The notes under the pieces were generated by a model. That model worked only from the letters and a program-made list of their open reading frames with translations, ran no database searches and had not been told where the DNA came from. Positions 27,660 through 35,482 of a stretch of DNA of 64,000 nt are shown in pieces. Both the position numbers and the translations under genes were made by a program. The DNA comes from Flavobacteriaceae bacterium UBA3339 (lineage in GTDB: Bacteria; Bacteroidota; Bacteroidia; Flavobacteriales; Flavobacteriaceae): NCBI GenBank assembly GCA_002360925.1, contig DERN01000004.1, positions 1-64,000 on the forward strand, in the 5' to 3' direction. Position 1 is the stretch's first letter. Every line of letters starts with the position of its first letter.

Positions 27660-30218
27660 ATGACCTTGAGAAATAATTTATCAAAATTAGTATTAATTAC
27701 CGTAATAACCAGCTTTTTTTTGGCTTGCTCGCTTACAAAACGCGTTCCCGACGATGAACGTTTGCTAATGAGTAACGAAGTTTTTGTGAATAACAAAAAA
27801 GAAAGCCGCGAAATCATAACAAATCAGCTTTATCAAAAACCGAACAGTAATATTTTGAGATATCGCTTGCGTTTGCAAATGTATAACATGGCAAAGGTTA
27901 ATCCCGATTCAAGTTATCAAGCTTGGTTAGATCGTCATCCTAAAAATGAACGAATGCTAACAAATCTGCTTTCTGCAAAGCAAGTCGATCGCTTAGGAAC
28001 TTCGTTTTTGGTTTCGGGTTTAGGAAAATCGTTAAAGAATTTAGGTGAAGCTCCGGTTATTTATGACAATGAACGAACCAAAAAATCAGCTACTCGTTTA
28101 AAAAACCATTACTTTAATCAAGGTTATTTCAATACAAAAGTTTCGTTTTCGTTAGATACTTTAAAACATAAACAAGTAGCTACAACGTATAAAATCAACA
28201 CGGGAACTCCGTATTTTTACGACAGTATTGCTACGACAATTCAATCACCCGAATTAGCAGAGTTGTACAATAAAAACAGACGTCCTTCTGTGATAAAAAA
28301 AGGAAATCAATACAACGCGGCTAAATTAGATGAAGAACGCGATCGTATAACATCGTATTTTAGAAATAACGGAGCTTATGATTTTCAGAAAACGTATATC
28401 AATTATGAAATTGATACGATAAAAGGAAATCATACTGCAGATTTAATGGTTAACATTGACAATAAAAACATTCGTGAAGGAGATAGTTTGCGAAGTGAAG
28501 CTTTTAAATTATACAAAGTAAGTCAGGTAAATCTATACACTCGTAATAATTCTGAACCAACCGATCATATTACAGATTCGGTTCAATTTAAAAACCTGAA
28601 CATTTACAGCTACGGTAAATTAAACTACAAGCCTAAAACATTGCGAAATGCTGTGTTTATTGATAAAGACGAATATTTTTCCGACACTCGTCGTTCAATC
28701 ACATCTCGATCTTTAAGTAATTTAAGGGTTTTTAATTACCCTTTAATCGAATATATTCCAGATCCAAAAGATAGTTTGGGACAATCGTTAATTGCGAATA
28801 TTACGTTGAATCCGAAAAAGAATGCTCTTTTTAGACCTTCGATTGATATTAACCATTCAAACATTCAACAAATTGGTATTGAAGGAAACATCGGAGTCGA
28901 TTTCCATAATGTTTTCCGAGGAGCCGAAGTTTTAAACATAAGTGTTCGTGGAAACATTGGTTCATCAGTTTCGCGTTACAGAACCGACCAAAATACGTTT
29001 TTCGACATTTTAGAATACGGAGCCGATATCAAACTTAATTTCCCTCGATTTTTATTCTTTTCGAATCAAATCGATAAGATTATTGATCGAACTTCCTTTC
29101 CAAATACAAGTCTAAGCCTTGGTTTTTTCAATCAGCAAAACATTGGGTTAGACAAACAAAACCTTACCGGAATTTTTAATTACAATTGGTCGTACAAACG
29201 CAGAAACACTATTAGTTTCGATGTTTTTAACCTACAATTTGTTCGTAATATGAATCCGGGGAATTACTTTAATGTTTATCGTTCTTCCTACAACAGATTG
29301 AATGATATTGCAGAAAAAGTAGACACAAATCCGGATTATTTAGATGCTTCCGGAAACTTAACAATTAACGAAGGCGGAGCTGATGCTTTTATTTTAGATG
29401 TTTTATACGGAATTACGGATGTTACGGAAGACGAATATAATGCGGTTCGAAGCATTACAGAACGAAAATTCCGTTTAACCGAAAACAACTTGATTCTTTC
29501 AAGCAATATTGTTTATACGTATTCAAACAGATTCAACATTAAAGATCAGGATTTCTTTACATTCAAAACAAAAATCGAATCGGCAGGAAATCTTTTAAAT
29601 GCCATTGCAAAATCTAGCAGTAAACTAAATTCGGCAGGAAAACACACTATTTTAGACGTTGCTTATTCGCAATATATTAAAGGAGAACTCGATTTTATTA
29701 AGTATTTCGATTTAGGAAATAAAAACGTTTTGGCTTTACGTGCTTTCGGAGGAATTGCAATTCCGTTCGGAAACTCTAATAACATTCCATTTTCGCGAAG
29801 CTATTTCGCTGGAGGTCCCAACGATAACCGCGCTTGGCAATCGTATCGTTTAGGTCCGGGAAGCAGCGGCGGATTCAACGATTTTAACGAAGCAAATATG
29901 AAATTAGCATTTAGTGCCGAATATCGTTTTAATGTTTCGGGTCCTTGGAATCTAGCTTTGTTTGCCGATGCTGGTAATATTTGGAATGCTTTGGATGATA
30001 TTGATGACGATGAAATGACATTTAGAGGTTTTCGTTCTTTAAAAGACATCGCTTTAGGAAGTGGATTGGGGATTCGATACGATTTATCGTTTTTTGTGAT
30101 TCGATGCGATTTAGGATTTAAAACATATAATCCGGCAAACGAGCCCGACAGAAAGTGGTTTAAAGAGTGGAACCTGCGTAAAACGGTTTTTAATATTGGA
30201 ATTAACTATCCGTTTTAA
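27660..30218 (+). CDS. tamL: BamA/TamA-family outer-membrane lipoprotein TamL
   Basis: The protein has 852 residues. A lipoprotein signal (FFLACS) precedes POTRA-like repeats (about residues 40-390) and a C-terminal BamA-type barrel that ends in FNIGINYPF. The barrel includes the conserved RSYFAGGPNDNRAW segment (~residue 712) that corresponds to the VRGF/Y region of Omp85 proteins. Bacteroidota TamL is lipidated and works with a TamB protein, which is not next to this gene. The family is certain; its clients are unknown. Confidence 0.9.
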   Translation: MTLRNNLSKLVLITVITSFFLACSLTKRVPDDERLLMSNEVFVNNKKESREIITNQLYQKPNSNILRYRLRLQMYNMAKVNPDSSYQAWLDRHPKNERMLTNLLSAKQVDRLGTSFLVSGLGKSLKNLGEAPVIYDNERTKKSATRLKNHYFNQGYFNTKVSFSLDTLKHKQVATTYKINTGTPYFYDSIATTIQSPELAELYNKNRRPSVIKKGNQYNAAKLDEERDRITSYFRNNGAYDFQKTYINYEIDTIKGNHTADLMVNIDNKNIREGDSLRSEAFKLYKVSQVNLYTRNNSEPTDHITDSVQFKNLNIYSYGKLNYKPKTLRNAVFIDKDEYFSDTRRSITSRSLSNLRVFNYPLIEYIPDPKDSLGQSLIANITLNPKKNALFRPSIDINHSNIQQIGIEGNIGVDFHNVFRGAEVLNISVRGNIGSSVSRYRTDQNTFFDILEYGADIKLNFPRFLFFSNQIDKIIDRTSFPNTSLSLGFFNQQNIGLDKQNLTGIFNYNWSYKRRNTISFDVFNLQFVRNMNPGNYFNVYRSSYNRLNDIAEKVDTNPDYLDASGNLTINEGGADAFILDVLYGITDVTEDEYNAVRSITERKFRLTENNLILSSNIVYTYSNRFNIKDQDFFTFKTKIESAGNLLNAIAKSSSKLNSAGKHTILDVAYSQYIKGELDFIKYFDLGNKNVLALRAFGGIAIPFGNSNNIPFSRSYFAGGPNDNRAWQSYRLGPGSSGGFNDFNEANMKLAFSAEYRFNVSGPWNLALFADAGNIWNALDDIDDDEMTFRGFRSLKDIALGSGLGIRYDLSFFVIRCDLGFKTYNPANEPDRKWFKEWNLRKTVFNIGINYPF

Positions 30219-30227
30219 TAAAATTAC

Positions 30228-30235
30228 TATTTTTG
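30228..30235 (+). promoter_or_regulatory. fbaA promoter -7 box
   Basis: TATTTTTG lies 45 bases before the fbaA ATG. No clear -33 element is seen. Confidence 0.45.
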
Positions 30236-30280
30236 TATGCTAAACTAATTCTCAAAAAATAAAAAGACACAACATATATT

Positions 30281-31348
30281 ATGGCACATACTATTAAACC
30301 AGGAGTTGCAACAGGCGATCAAGTTCAGGAGATTTTCAGATATGCTAAAGAAAAAGGCTTTGCACTTCCTGCGGTAAATGTAACAAGTTCAAGTACAATT
30401 AATGGTGTATTAGAAACGGCTGCTAAATTAAACGCTCCGGTAATCATTCAGTTTTCTAATGGTGGTGGATTGTTTATGGCAGGAAAAGGATTGAATAATG
30501 AAAATGAACGTGCTGCAATAGCCGGAAGTATTGCCGGTGCAAAACAAATTCACGAATTAGCCGAATTATATGGTGCTACCGTAATTTTACATACTGATCA
30601 TTGTGCTAAAAAACTATTACCTTGGATTGACGGATTATTAGATGCCAGCGAAAAACATTTTGCCGAAACAGGAAAACCGTTATTCTCTTCACATATGATT
30701 GATTTATCAGAAGAACCAATCGAAGAAAACATCGAAATCTCTAAAAAATACTTAGAACGCATGAGCAAAATAGGTATGACATTAGAAATTGAATTAGGTA
30801 TTACCGGTGGTGAAGAAGACGGCGTTGACAACACAAATGTAGATTCATCTAAATTATACACACAACCCGAAGAAGTTGCGTACGCTTATGAAGAGTTAAT
30901 GAAAATTTCTCCTCGTTTTACCATTGCAGCAGCTTTCGGAAACGTTCACGGTGTTTACAAACCAGGAAACGTAAAATTAACTCCAAAAATATTAGACAAC
31001 TCTCAAAAATTCGTTGAAGAAAAATTCCATACGGGTAAAAATCCGGTTGATTTTGTTTTCCACGGAGGTTCAGGTTCATCTTTAGAAGAAATTCGTGAAG
31101 CTATTTCATACGGAGTAATCAAAATGAATATCGATACCGATTTACAATTTGCTTTTACCGAAGGAGCGCGCGATTATATCTTAACGAAAAAAGACTATTT
31201 AATGACGCAAATCGGAAATCCTGAAGGCGACGACGTTCCAAACAAAAAATATTACGATCCGCGTAAATGGATGCGTGAAGCAGAATTAACTTTCAACAAG
31301 AGATTAGAACAATCTTTTGCAGATTTAAACAACGTAAATACATTATAA
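30281..31348 (+). CDS. fbaA: Class II fructose-bisphosphate aldolase
   Basis: A zinc-dependent aldolase of 355 residues, E. coli FbaA type, for glycolysis and gluconeogenesis. Motifs: HTDHCAKKLLPWIDGLLDASEKHF (~residue 107, metal ligands), LEIELGITGGEEDGVDN (~170), FGNVHGVYKPGN (His ligand, ~225) and FVFHGGSGSSLEEI (~263). Its length and N-terminus are normal. accD follows 54 bases later on the same strand, perhaps on the same transcript. Confidence 0.97.
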   Translation: MAHTIKPGVATGDQVQEIFRYAKEKGFALPAVNVTSSSTINGVLETAAKLNAPVIIQFSNGGGLFMAGKGLNNENERAAIAGSIAGAKQIHELAELYGATVILHTDHCAKKLLPWIDGLLDASEKHFAETGKPLFSSHMIDLSEEPIEENIEISKKYLERMSKIGMTLEIELGITGGEEDGVDNTNVDSSKLYTQPEEVAYAYEELMKISPRFTIAAAFGNVHGVYKPGNVKLTPKILDNSQKFVEEKFHTGKNPVDFVFHGGSGSSLEEIREAISYGVIKMNIDTDLQFAFTEGARDYILTKKDYLMTQIGNPEGDDVPNKKYYDPRKWMREAELTFNKRLEQSFADLNNVNTL

Positions 31349-31402
31349 AATATTTTAAAGTTAAAGGTTTCTCCTTAAACTTTAACCTCTTAAAGAAATA
31401 AT

Positions 31403-32257
31403 ATGGCTTGGTTTAAAAGAAAAGAAAAAGGTATTACTACCCCAACCGAAGACAAAAAAGACATTCCTAAAGGTTTATGGTACAAAACGCCAACAGGAAA
31501 AATCATAGAATCTGACGAATTAGCTGAAAATTTATGGATTAGCCCGGAAGATGATTATCACGTAAGAATTGGAAGTAAAGAATATTTCGAAATTCTTTTC
31601 GACAATAGCGAATACAAAGAATTATTTGGTTCAATCACTTCAAAAGATCCTTTAAAATTCGTTGATACTAAAAAGTACAGCGAACGATTAAAGGAAGCAA
31701 AGGATAAAACAAAATTAAAAGATGCTGTTCGCGTTGCGGTAGGAAAATCTAAAGGAGACGATTTAGTTGTTGCTTGTATGGATTTTGCTTTTATCGGAGG
31801 ATCTATGGGATCTGTGGTAGGAGAAAAAATTGCAAGAGGAATTGATTATTCGATCAAACATAAAATTCCTTTTATGATGATTTCTAAATCAGGAGGAGCA
31901 CGTATGATGGAAGCTGCATTTTCATTGATGCAGATGGCTAAAACGTCGGCAAAATTAGCACAATTAGCCGATGCTAAAATTCCTTATATTTCATTGTGTA
32001 CCGATCCTACAACAGGAGGAACAACAGCTTCTTATGCCATGTTAGGAGATATTAATATTGCAGAGCCAGGCGCTTTAATTGGTTTCGCAGGACCGCGTAT
32101 CGTAAAAGATACAACAGGAAAAGATTTACCAGAAGGTTTCCAAACTTCAGAATTCTTGTTAGAACACGGTTTCTTAGACTTTGTTGTTCACAGAAAACAA
32201 TTAAAAAACAGAGTTAATCAATATATTGATTTGGTTTTAAACAAACCTTTAAGATAA
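31403..32257 (+). CDS. accD: Acetyl-CoA carboxylase carboxyltransferase beta subunit, without zinc-ribbon cysteines
   Basis: The protein has 284 residues. The catalytic core is well conserved: FAFIGGSMGSVVGEKIARGID (~135), ISKSGGARMMEAAFSLMQM (~160), DPTTGGTTASYAMLGD (~198) and GFAGPRIVKDTTGKDLPEGFQTSEFLLEHGFLD (~222). The N-terminal part that normally holds a four-cysteine zinc ribbon reads LWYKTPTGKIIESDELAENL, then WISPEDDYHVRI, with none of the cysteines. From memory this loss is shared by other Flavobacteriia, so it is probably a lineage trait and not decay. Confidence 0.93.
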   Translation: MAWFKRKEKGITTPTEDKKDIPKGLWYKTPTGKIIESDELAENLWISPEDDYHVRIGSKEYFEILFDNSEYKELFGSITSKDPLKFVDTKKYSERLKEAKDKTKLKDAVRVAVGKSKGDDLVVACMDFAFIGGSMGSVVGEKIARGIDYSIKHKIPFMMISKSGGARMMEAAFSLMQMAKTSAKLAQLADAKIPYISLCTDPTTGGTTASYAMLGDINIAEPGALIGFAGPRIVKDTTGKDLPEGFQTSEFLLEHGFLDFVVHRKQLKNRVNQYIDLVLNKPLR

Positions 32258-32375
32258 TTAAAACGTGCAAATGCACGTTTTTTTATTTAAATACAATAAA
32301 ATTTAAAAAATTAGCCGACTAGTATTTTCATTATCAAAACATTAAAAAAAAATTAAAATTTAGTAGTTCAGATTC

Positions 32376-32406
32376 CTTGTTAATTCAAATTTTCAATCTA
32401 TATTTG
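32376..32406 (+). promoter_or_regulatory. tRNA cluster promoter
   Basis: CTTG, 19 bases, TATATTTG, placed 46 bases before the first tRNA-Leu. Both boxes and the spacing fit the Bacteroidota pattern. One transcript could cover all six tRNAs up to the terminator at 33109. Confidence 0.7.
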
Positions 32407-32452
32407 CAACACAAAAATAAAGACCGATACACATAAAGGTTTTTATCAATTT

Positions 32453-32538
32453 GCTCGAGTGGTGGAATTGGTAGACACGCTGGACTTAAAATCCAGTGAG
32501 CAGTAATGCTCGTGCGGGTTCAAGTCCCGCCTTGAGTA
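32453..32538 (+). tRNA. tRNA-Leu (TAA), copy 1
   Basis: 86 bases. The anticodon stem is CTGGA/TCCAG with loop CTTAAAA, giving anticodon TAA. It has the long variable arm of a class II tRNA (GAGCAGTAATGCTC) and T-arm GCGGG-TTCAAGT-CCCGC. The acceptor has a G1-T72 wobble; CCA is not encoded in full. Confidence 0.96.
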
Positions 32539-32606
32539 CAAATTAATTTGCAGATTCTAAGAATCATCTTTAAATTTGCAATCCTAAAAGTTCATTAAAT
32601 TTACGT

Positions 32607-32679
32607 GCGAAAATAGCTCAGTTGGTAGAGCGCAACCTTGCCAAGGTTGAGGTCGCGGGTTCGAACCCCGTTTTTCGCT
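32607..32679 (+). tRNA. tRNA-Gly (GCC), copy 1
   Basis: 73 bases. The acceptor is GCGAAAA/TTTTCGC, the anticodon stem CAACC/GGTTG with loop TTGCCAA, anticodon GCC. CCA is not encoded. Confidence 0.96.
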
Positions 32680-32698
32680 CAGTTCAAAAAAATCAAGC

Positions 32699-32784
32699 GC
32701 TCGAGTGGTGGAATTGGTAGACACGCTGGACTTAAAATCCAGTGAACAGTAATGTTCGTGCGGGTTCAAGTCCCGCCTTGAGTA
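32699..32784 (+). tRNA. tRNA-Leu (TAA), copy 2
   Basis: Identical to copy 1 except for a paired change in the variable arm: GAACAGTAATGTTC here against GAGCAGTAATGCTC in the other three. The A-T pair replaces a G-C pair, so the stem is kept. Confidence 0.96.
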
Positions 32785-32809
32785 CAAAGTTCTTTATATT
32801 AATTATTTT

Positions 32810-32882
32810 GCGAAAATAGCTCAGTTGGTAGAGCGCAACCTTGCCAAGGTTGAGGTCGCGGGTTCGAACCCCGTTTTTCGCT
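32810..32882 (+). tRNA. tRNA-Gly (GCC), copy 2
   Basis: Identical in sequence to the Gly copy at 32607. Confidence 0.96.
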
Positions 32883-32898
32883 CTAAATCTATTTATCT

Positions 32899-32984
32899 GC
32901 TCGAGTGGTGGAATTGGTAGACACGCTGGACTTAAAATCCAGTGAGCAGTAATGCTCGTGCGGGTTCAAGTCCCGCCTTGAGTA
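32899..32984 (+). tRNA. tRNA-Leu (TAA), copy 3
   Basis: Same sequence as copy 1, anticodon TAA. Confidence 0.96.
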
Positions 32985-33021
32985 CTATACTTCGGTAAGC
33001 CTTATAAATAGATTTAATTTC

Positions 33022-33107
33022 GCTCGAGTGGTGGAATTGGTAGACACGCTGGACTTAAAATCCAGTGAGCAGTAATGCTCGTGCGGGTTCAAGTCCCGCC
33101 TTGAGTA
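33022..33107 (+). tRNA. tRNA-Leu (TAA), copy 4
   Basis: Same sequence as copies 1 and 3. It is followed directly by the cluster terminator. Confidence 0.96.
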
Positions 33108-33108
33108 C

Positions 33109-33144
33109 AAAATCCTGAATAATTCATTCAGGATTTTTTATTTT
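33109..33144 (+). terminator. tRNA cluster terminator
   Basis: A 12-bp stem AAAATCCTGAAT/ATTCAGGATTTT around AATTC, with further T residues after it, directly behind the last tRNA-Leu. Confidence 0.85.
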
Positions 33145-33224
33145 AAAACACTTCCCTCCTACTCAAAACTTCATTAAAAACTATAATATTTCATTTACTT
33201 TTTATACTTTTAAACAAAAAAGAA

Positions 33225-33950
33225 ATGAAAAAAGTAATACTTATTGCGTTATTAGGACTAACATTTGCTTCGTGTAACAATACGATTGGATGGAATATTA
33301 AACCTTCGGGAGAAATTGTAACAGATACAATTTCAATCAAATCATTTCAAACATTATTAAATAATTCGTCTGCAAATATCGAATTAGATTCTTCTATCAA
33401 CGAAAACCAAATCATCGTCGTTGGTGATAAAAGTTTTGTAGAAAATCTAGATATTAAAAACAATAATAATCAATTAGATATTTCGAACAAGAAAAAGGTT
33501 TCATTTAACACCAAATCGTCTCCTTTAATAATCAAAATGAACAATCCTAAACTTCAGAAAGTGATTATTGCCGGAAGCGGATCTATCGCAACAAATAATG
33601 TAACGATTACGAACGATATCGAATTCCACATTTCGGGCGCAGGAGAAATCAATGCGAAGTTGTTTAACAACATGACATCGATTTATGTAAATGGCGCAGG
33701 AGATATAAGATTACGAGGCGAAAGTAGCGAACTTAAGGCAAGTATGTCGGGCGCCGGAAGTTTAAATGCCGAAAATTTGCAAAACAAACTAGCAAATATT
33801 GAAATTAGCGGAGCAGGAAGCGCAAAAGTAAATACTTCTGAAGAAATTAATGTTCGAATTTCGGGTGTTGGAAGTTTGGATTATAAAAAATACGACCAGT
33901 TAAAAATTTCGCAAAAGATTTCAGGTATCGGAAGCGTCGATTCATATTAA
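33225..33950 (+). CDS. DUF2807 (head-GIN) lipoprotein
   Basis: The protein has 241 residues. A lipoprotein signal ends in FASC. The mature part is a DUF2807 beta-helix with repeated Gly-rich turns: IAGSGSI, ISGAGEI, VNGAGDI, MSGAGSL, ISGAGSA, ISGVGSL and ISGIGSV, about one per 20 residues. It is paralogous to the proteins at 11032 and 34403. Function unknown; an adhesive or envelope structural role is only a guess. Confidence 0.85.
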   Translation: MKKVILIALLGLTFASCNNTIGWNIKPSGEIVTDTISIKSFQTLLNNSSANIELDSSINENQIIVVGDKSFVENLDIKNNNNQLDISNKKKVSFNTKSSPLIIKMNNPKLQKVIIAGSGSIATNNVTITNDIEFHISGAGEINAKLFNNMTSIYVNGAGDIRLRGESSELKASMSGAGSLNAENLQNKLANIEISGAGSAKVNTSEEINVRISGVGSLDYKKYDQLKISQKISGIGSVDSY

Positions 33951-34019
33951 TAACATTCGACAAAAGCAACTTTCATTCCTGCGATTTTATGAATAGATTT
34001 GTGTGTATTATCAATCAAA

Positions 34020-34388
34020 ATGGGCACAATAGTAATAAGTAAAAAAGAAAACAACAAGTTTAAATATACTTATAACAACCGAAAAGGTCATACTCTTTTA
34101 ACCAGCAACAGCCACGAAACAAAGGCACATTGCATAAGCGAAATCAATATTTTAAAGCGAAATTTTACGAGTATCGACTATTTGCGTTATAAGACTCCTT
34201 CGGGAAAATTGTACTTTAAAATAAGTATTAACGAGTATATTTTGGGATCGAGCCGAAAGTTCACAACTCCTTTATTGATGGACAAAGGATTGAACGATTG
34301 GAAAAACAATTTTACACAATCTGAAATTTTAGATTTTTGTGAAGATGTTTTTGAAGGTTTTCCCGAAATTATTTTTGACGAAAATTAA
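34020..34388 (+). CDS. DUF1508/YegP-like small protein
   Basis: Using the ATG at 34020 the protein has 122 residues. The segment MGTIVISKKENNKFKYTYNN followed by RKGHTLLTSNSH resembles the start of the DUF1508 fold (YegP family), in which a two-strand FxFxLKAxNG-like unit often occurs twice. Only one clear unit is visible here. It lies between two DUF2807 genes, 14 bases before the second, and is probably co-transcribed with it. Role unknown. Confidence 0.65.
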   Translation: MGTIVISKKENNKFKYTYNNRKGHTLLTSNSHETKAHCISEINILKRNFTSIDYLRYKTPSGKLYFKISINEYILGSSRKFTTPLLMDKGLNDWKNNFTQSEILDFCEDVFEGFPEIIFDEN

Positions 34389-34402
34389 AAACAATATCAA
34401 TC

Positions 34403-35122
34403 ATGAAAAAGATTATTGCAATTGCATTTCTTTCATTATTATCTGTTTCAACTTTTGCACAAGAGCGAAAAATAAAAGCAAACGGAGTTGTACAAGAAAA
34501 AAACCGACGCGTACAGAAATACAATAAATTAGTTGTAGATGGCGAAGTAATTGTTGAAATTTTAAACAATCCTTTCAATAATGTTGTTAGAACCAACGGA
34601 GACGCTAACTTACATCAATTAATACAACTTAGCGTTCAAAACGAAGTTTTAACGATAAAACGCAAACCCGGTTTCCAAATATTAAATCAAACTGTTCCTT
34701 TAAAAGTAACATTAGCAACACGCGATTTAACCGAAATTACAATGAATGGCGATGGCGGAAATCTTACAAATTTAGGCGCAATTGAAATTCTTGCTTTAAA
34801 ACTGACAAACACAGGCAATGGAGTGATGAATTTACGTGTTAAAACAGATGAACTTTCTTTAAATACCGAAAATAACGCTTCGATTACCGTAGAAGGCAAT
34901 TCGAATATTGTAAAGATAAACAGTAAAAGTTCGGGCGATATTAATGCACAAGAATTATCTACTTTCTATACCGAAGTTCATTCTGAAGGATCGGGAAGTA
35001 TTTACACAAATACAGTAAACGGAATCGACGGAAGCCTTAACGGAAGTGGAAATCTATACTATCGTGTTACAAAAACAGTAAATGTTTCAGAAAATGGCGA
35101 AGGCAAAGTTATTAAACTTTAA
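34403..35122 (+). CDS. DUF2807 (head-GIN) exported protein
   Basis: The 239 residues begin with an ordinary signal peptide ending in STFAQ, not a lipobox. The DUF2807 domain shows strand-turn repeats (ITMNGDGGNL, LTNTGNGVM, NSKSSGDINA, SEGSGSI, LNGSGNL, SENGEGKV). It differs from the lipoproteins at 11032 and 33225 in lacking the lipid anchor, so it may be released or bound differently. Function unknown. Confidence 0.85.
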   Translation: MKKIIAIAFLSLLSVSTFAQERKIKANGVVQEKNRRVQKYNKLVVDGEVIVEILNNPFNNVVRTNGDANLHQLIQLSVQNEVLTIKRKPGFQILNQTVPLKVTLATRDLTEITMNGDGGNLTNLGAIEILALKLTNTGNGVMNLRVKTDELSLNTENNASITVEGNSNIVKINSKSSGDINAQELSTFYTEVHSEGSGSIYTNTVNGIDGSLNGSGNLYYRVTKTVNVSENGEGKVIKL

Positions 35123-35204
35123 ACGTAATCATTTTGTTTTAAACTGTTTATAAAAACACAGATAAAACAATCGAAAAAAAAACAAAATTTTCATGGTTAT
35201 TTCC

Positions 35205-35235
35205 TTTGCATATCTACAAAATGTGTGTACATTTG
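35205..35235 (+). promoter_or_regulatory. tRNA-Met / tRNA-fMet promoter
   Basis: TTTG, 19 bases, TACATTTG, 21 bases before tRNA-Met. Correct box sequences and spacing. The initiator tRNA 79 bases downstream has no clear promoter of its own and is probably read from here. Confidence 0.7.
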
Positions 35236-35256
35236 CAACCGAAATAAGAAACCAAT

Positions 35257-35330
35257 GGCGAGGTAGCTCAGTTGGTTAGAGCGCAGGATTCATAACCCTG
35301 AGGTCACGGGTTCAACTCCCGTCTTCGCTA
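35257..35330 (+). tRNA. tRNA-Met (CAT), elongator type
   Basis: 74 bases with anticodon loop TTCATAA. It lacks the three G-C pairs of an initiator. The acceptor GGCGAGG pairs with CTTCGCT including a G1-T72 wobble. A tRNA-Ile with a modified CAT anticodon cannot be fully excluded by sequence. Confidence 0.9.
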
Positions 35331-35409
35331 CAAAGACTTATTAAAGTCCTTTCAAAAAAGATTTGTGAATTTAACTTTTGATCGTATTAAAATTCAACAA
35401 AACATACAT

Positions 35410-35482
35410 CGCGGGATAGAGCAGCAGGCAGCTCGTCGGGCTCATAACCCGAAGGTCACAGGTTCGAGTCCTGTTCCCGCTA
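35410..35482 (+). tRNA. Initiator tRNA-fMet (CAT), integration target
   Basis: 73 bases. The initiator marks are present: three consecutive G-C pairs in the anticodon stem (TCGGG/CCCGA) and no Watson-Crick pair at 1-72 (C1 against T72). The mobile element is joined at its 3' end through GCTACTAAA, and the tRNA stays intact. Its antisense strand encodes the current last residues of the recombinase. Confidence 0.95.

Noticed and set aside
32584..32787. Minus-strand open frame of 67 codons
   Set aside because: It is the antisense of tRNA-Leu and tRNA-Gly genes; no gene is expected there.
32453..33107. CRISPR-like regular repeats
   Set aside because: The repeated units are complete tRNA genes with uneven spacing; no CRISPR array or cas gene was found anywhere in the window.
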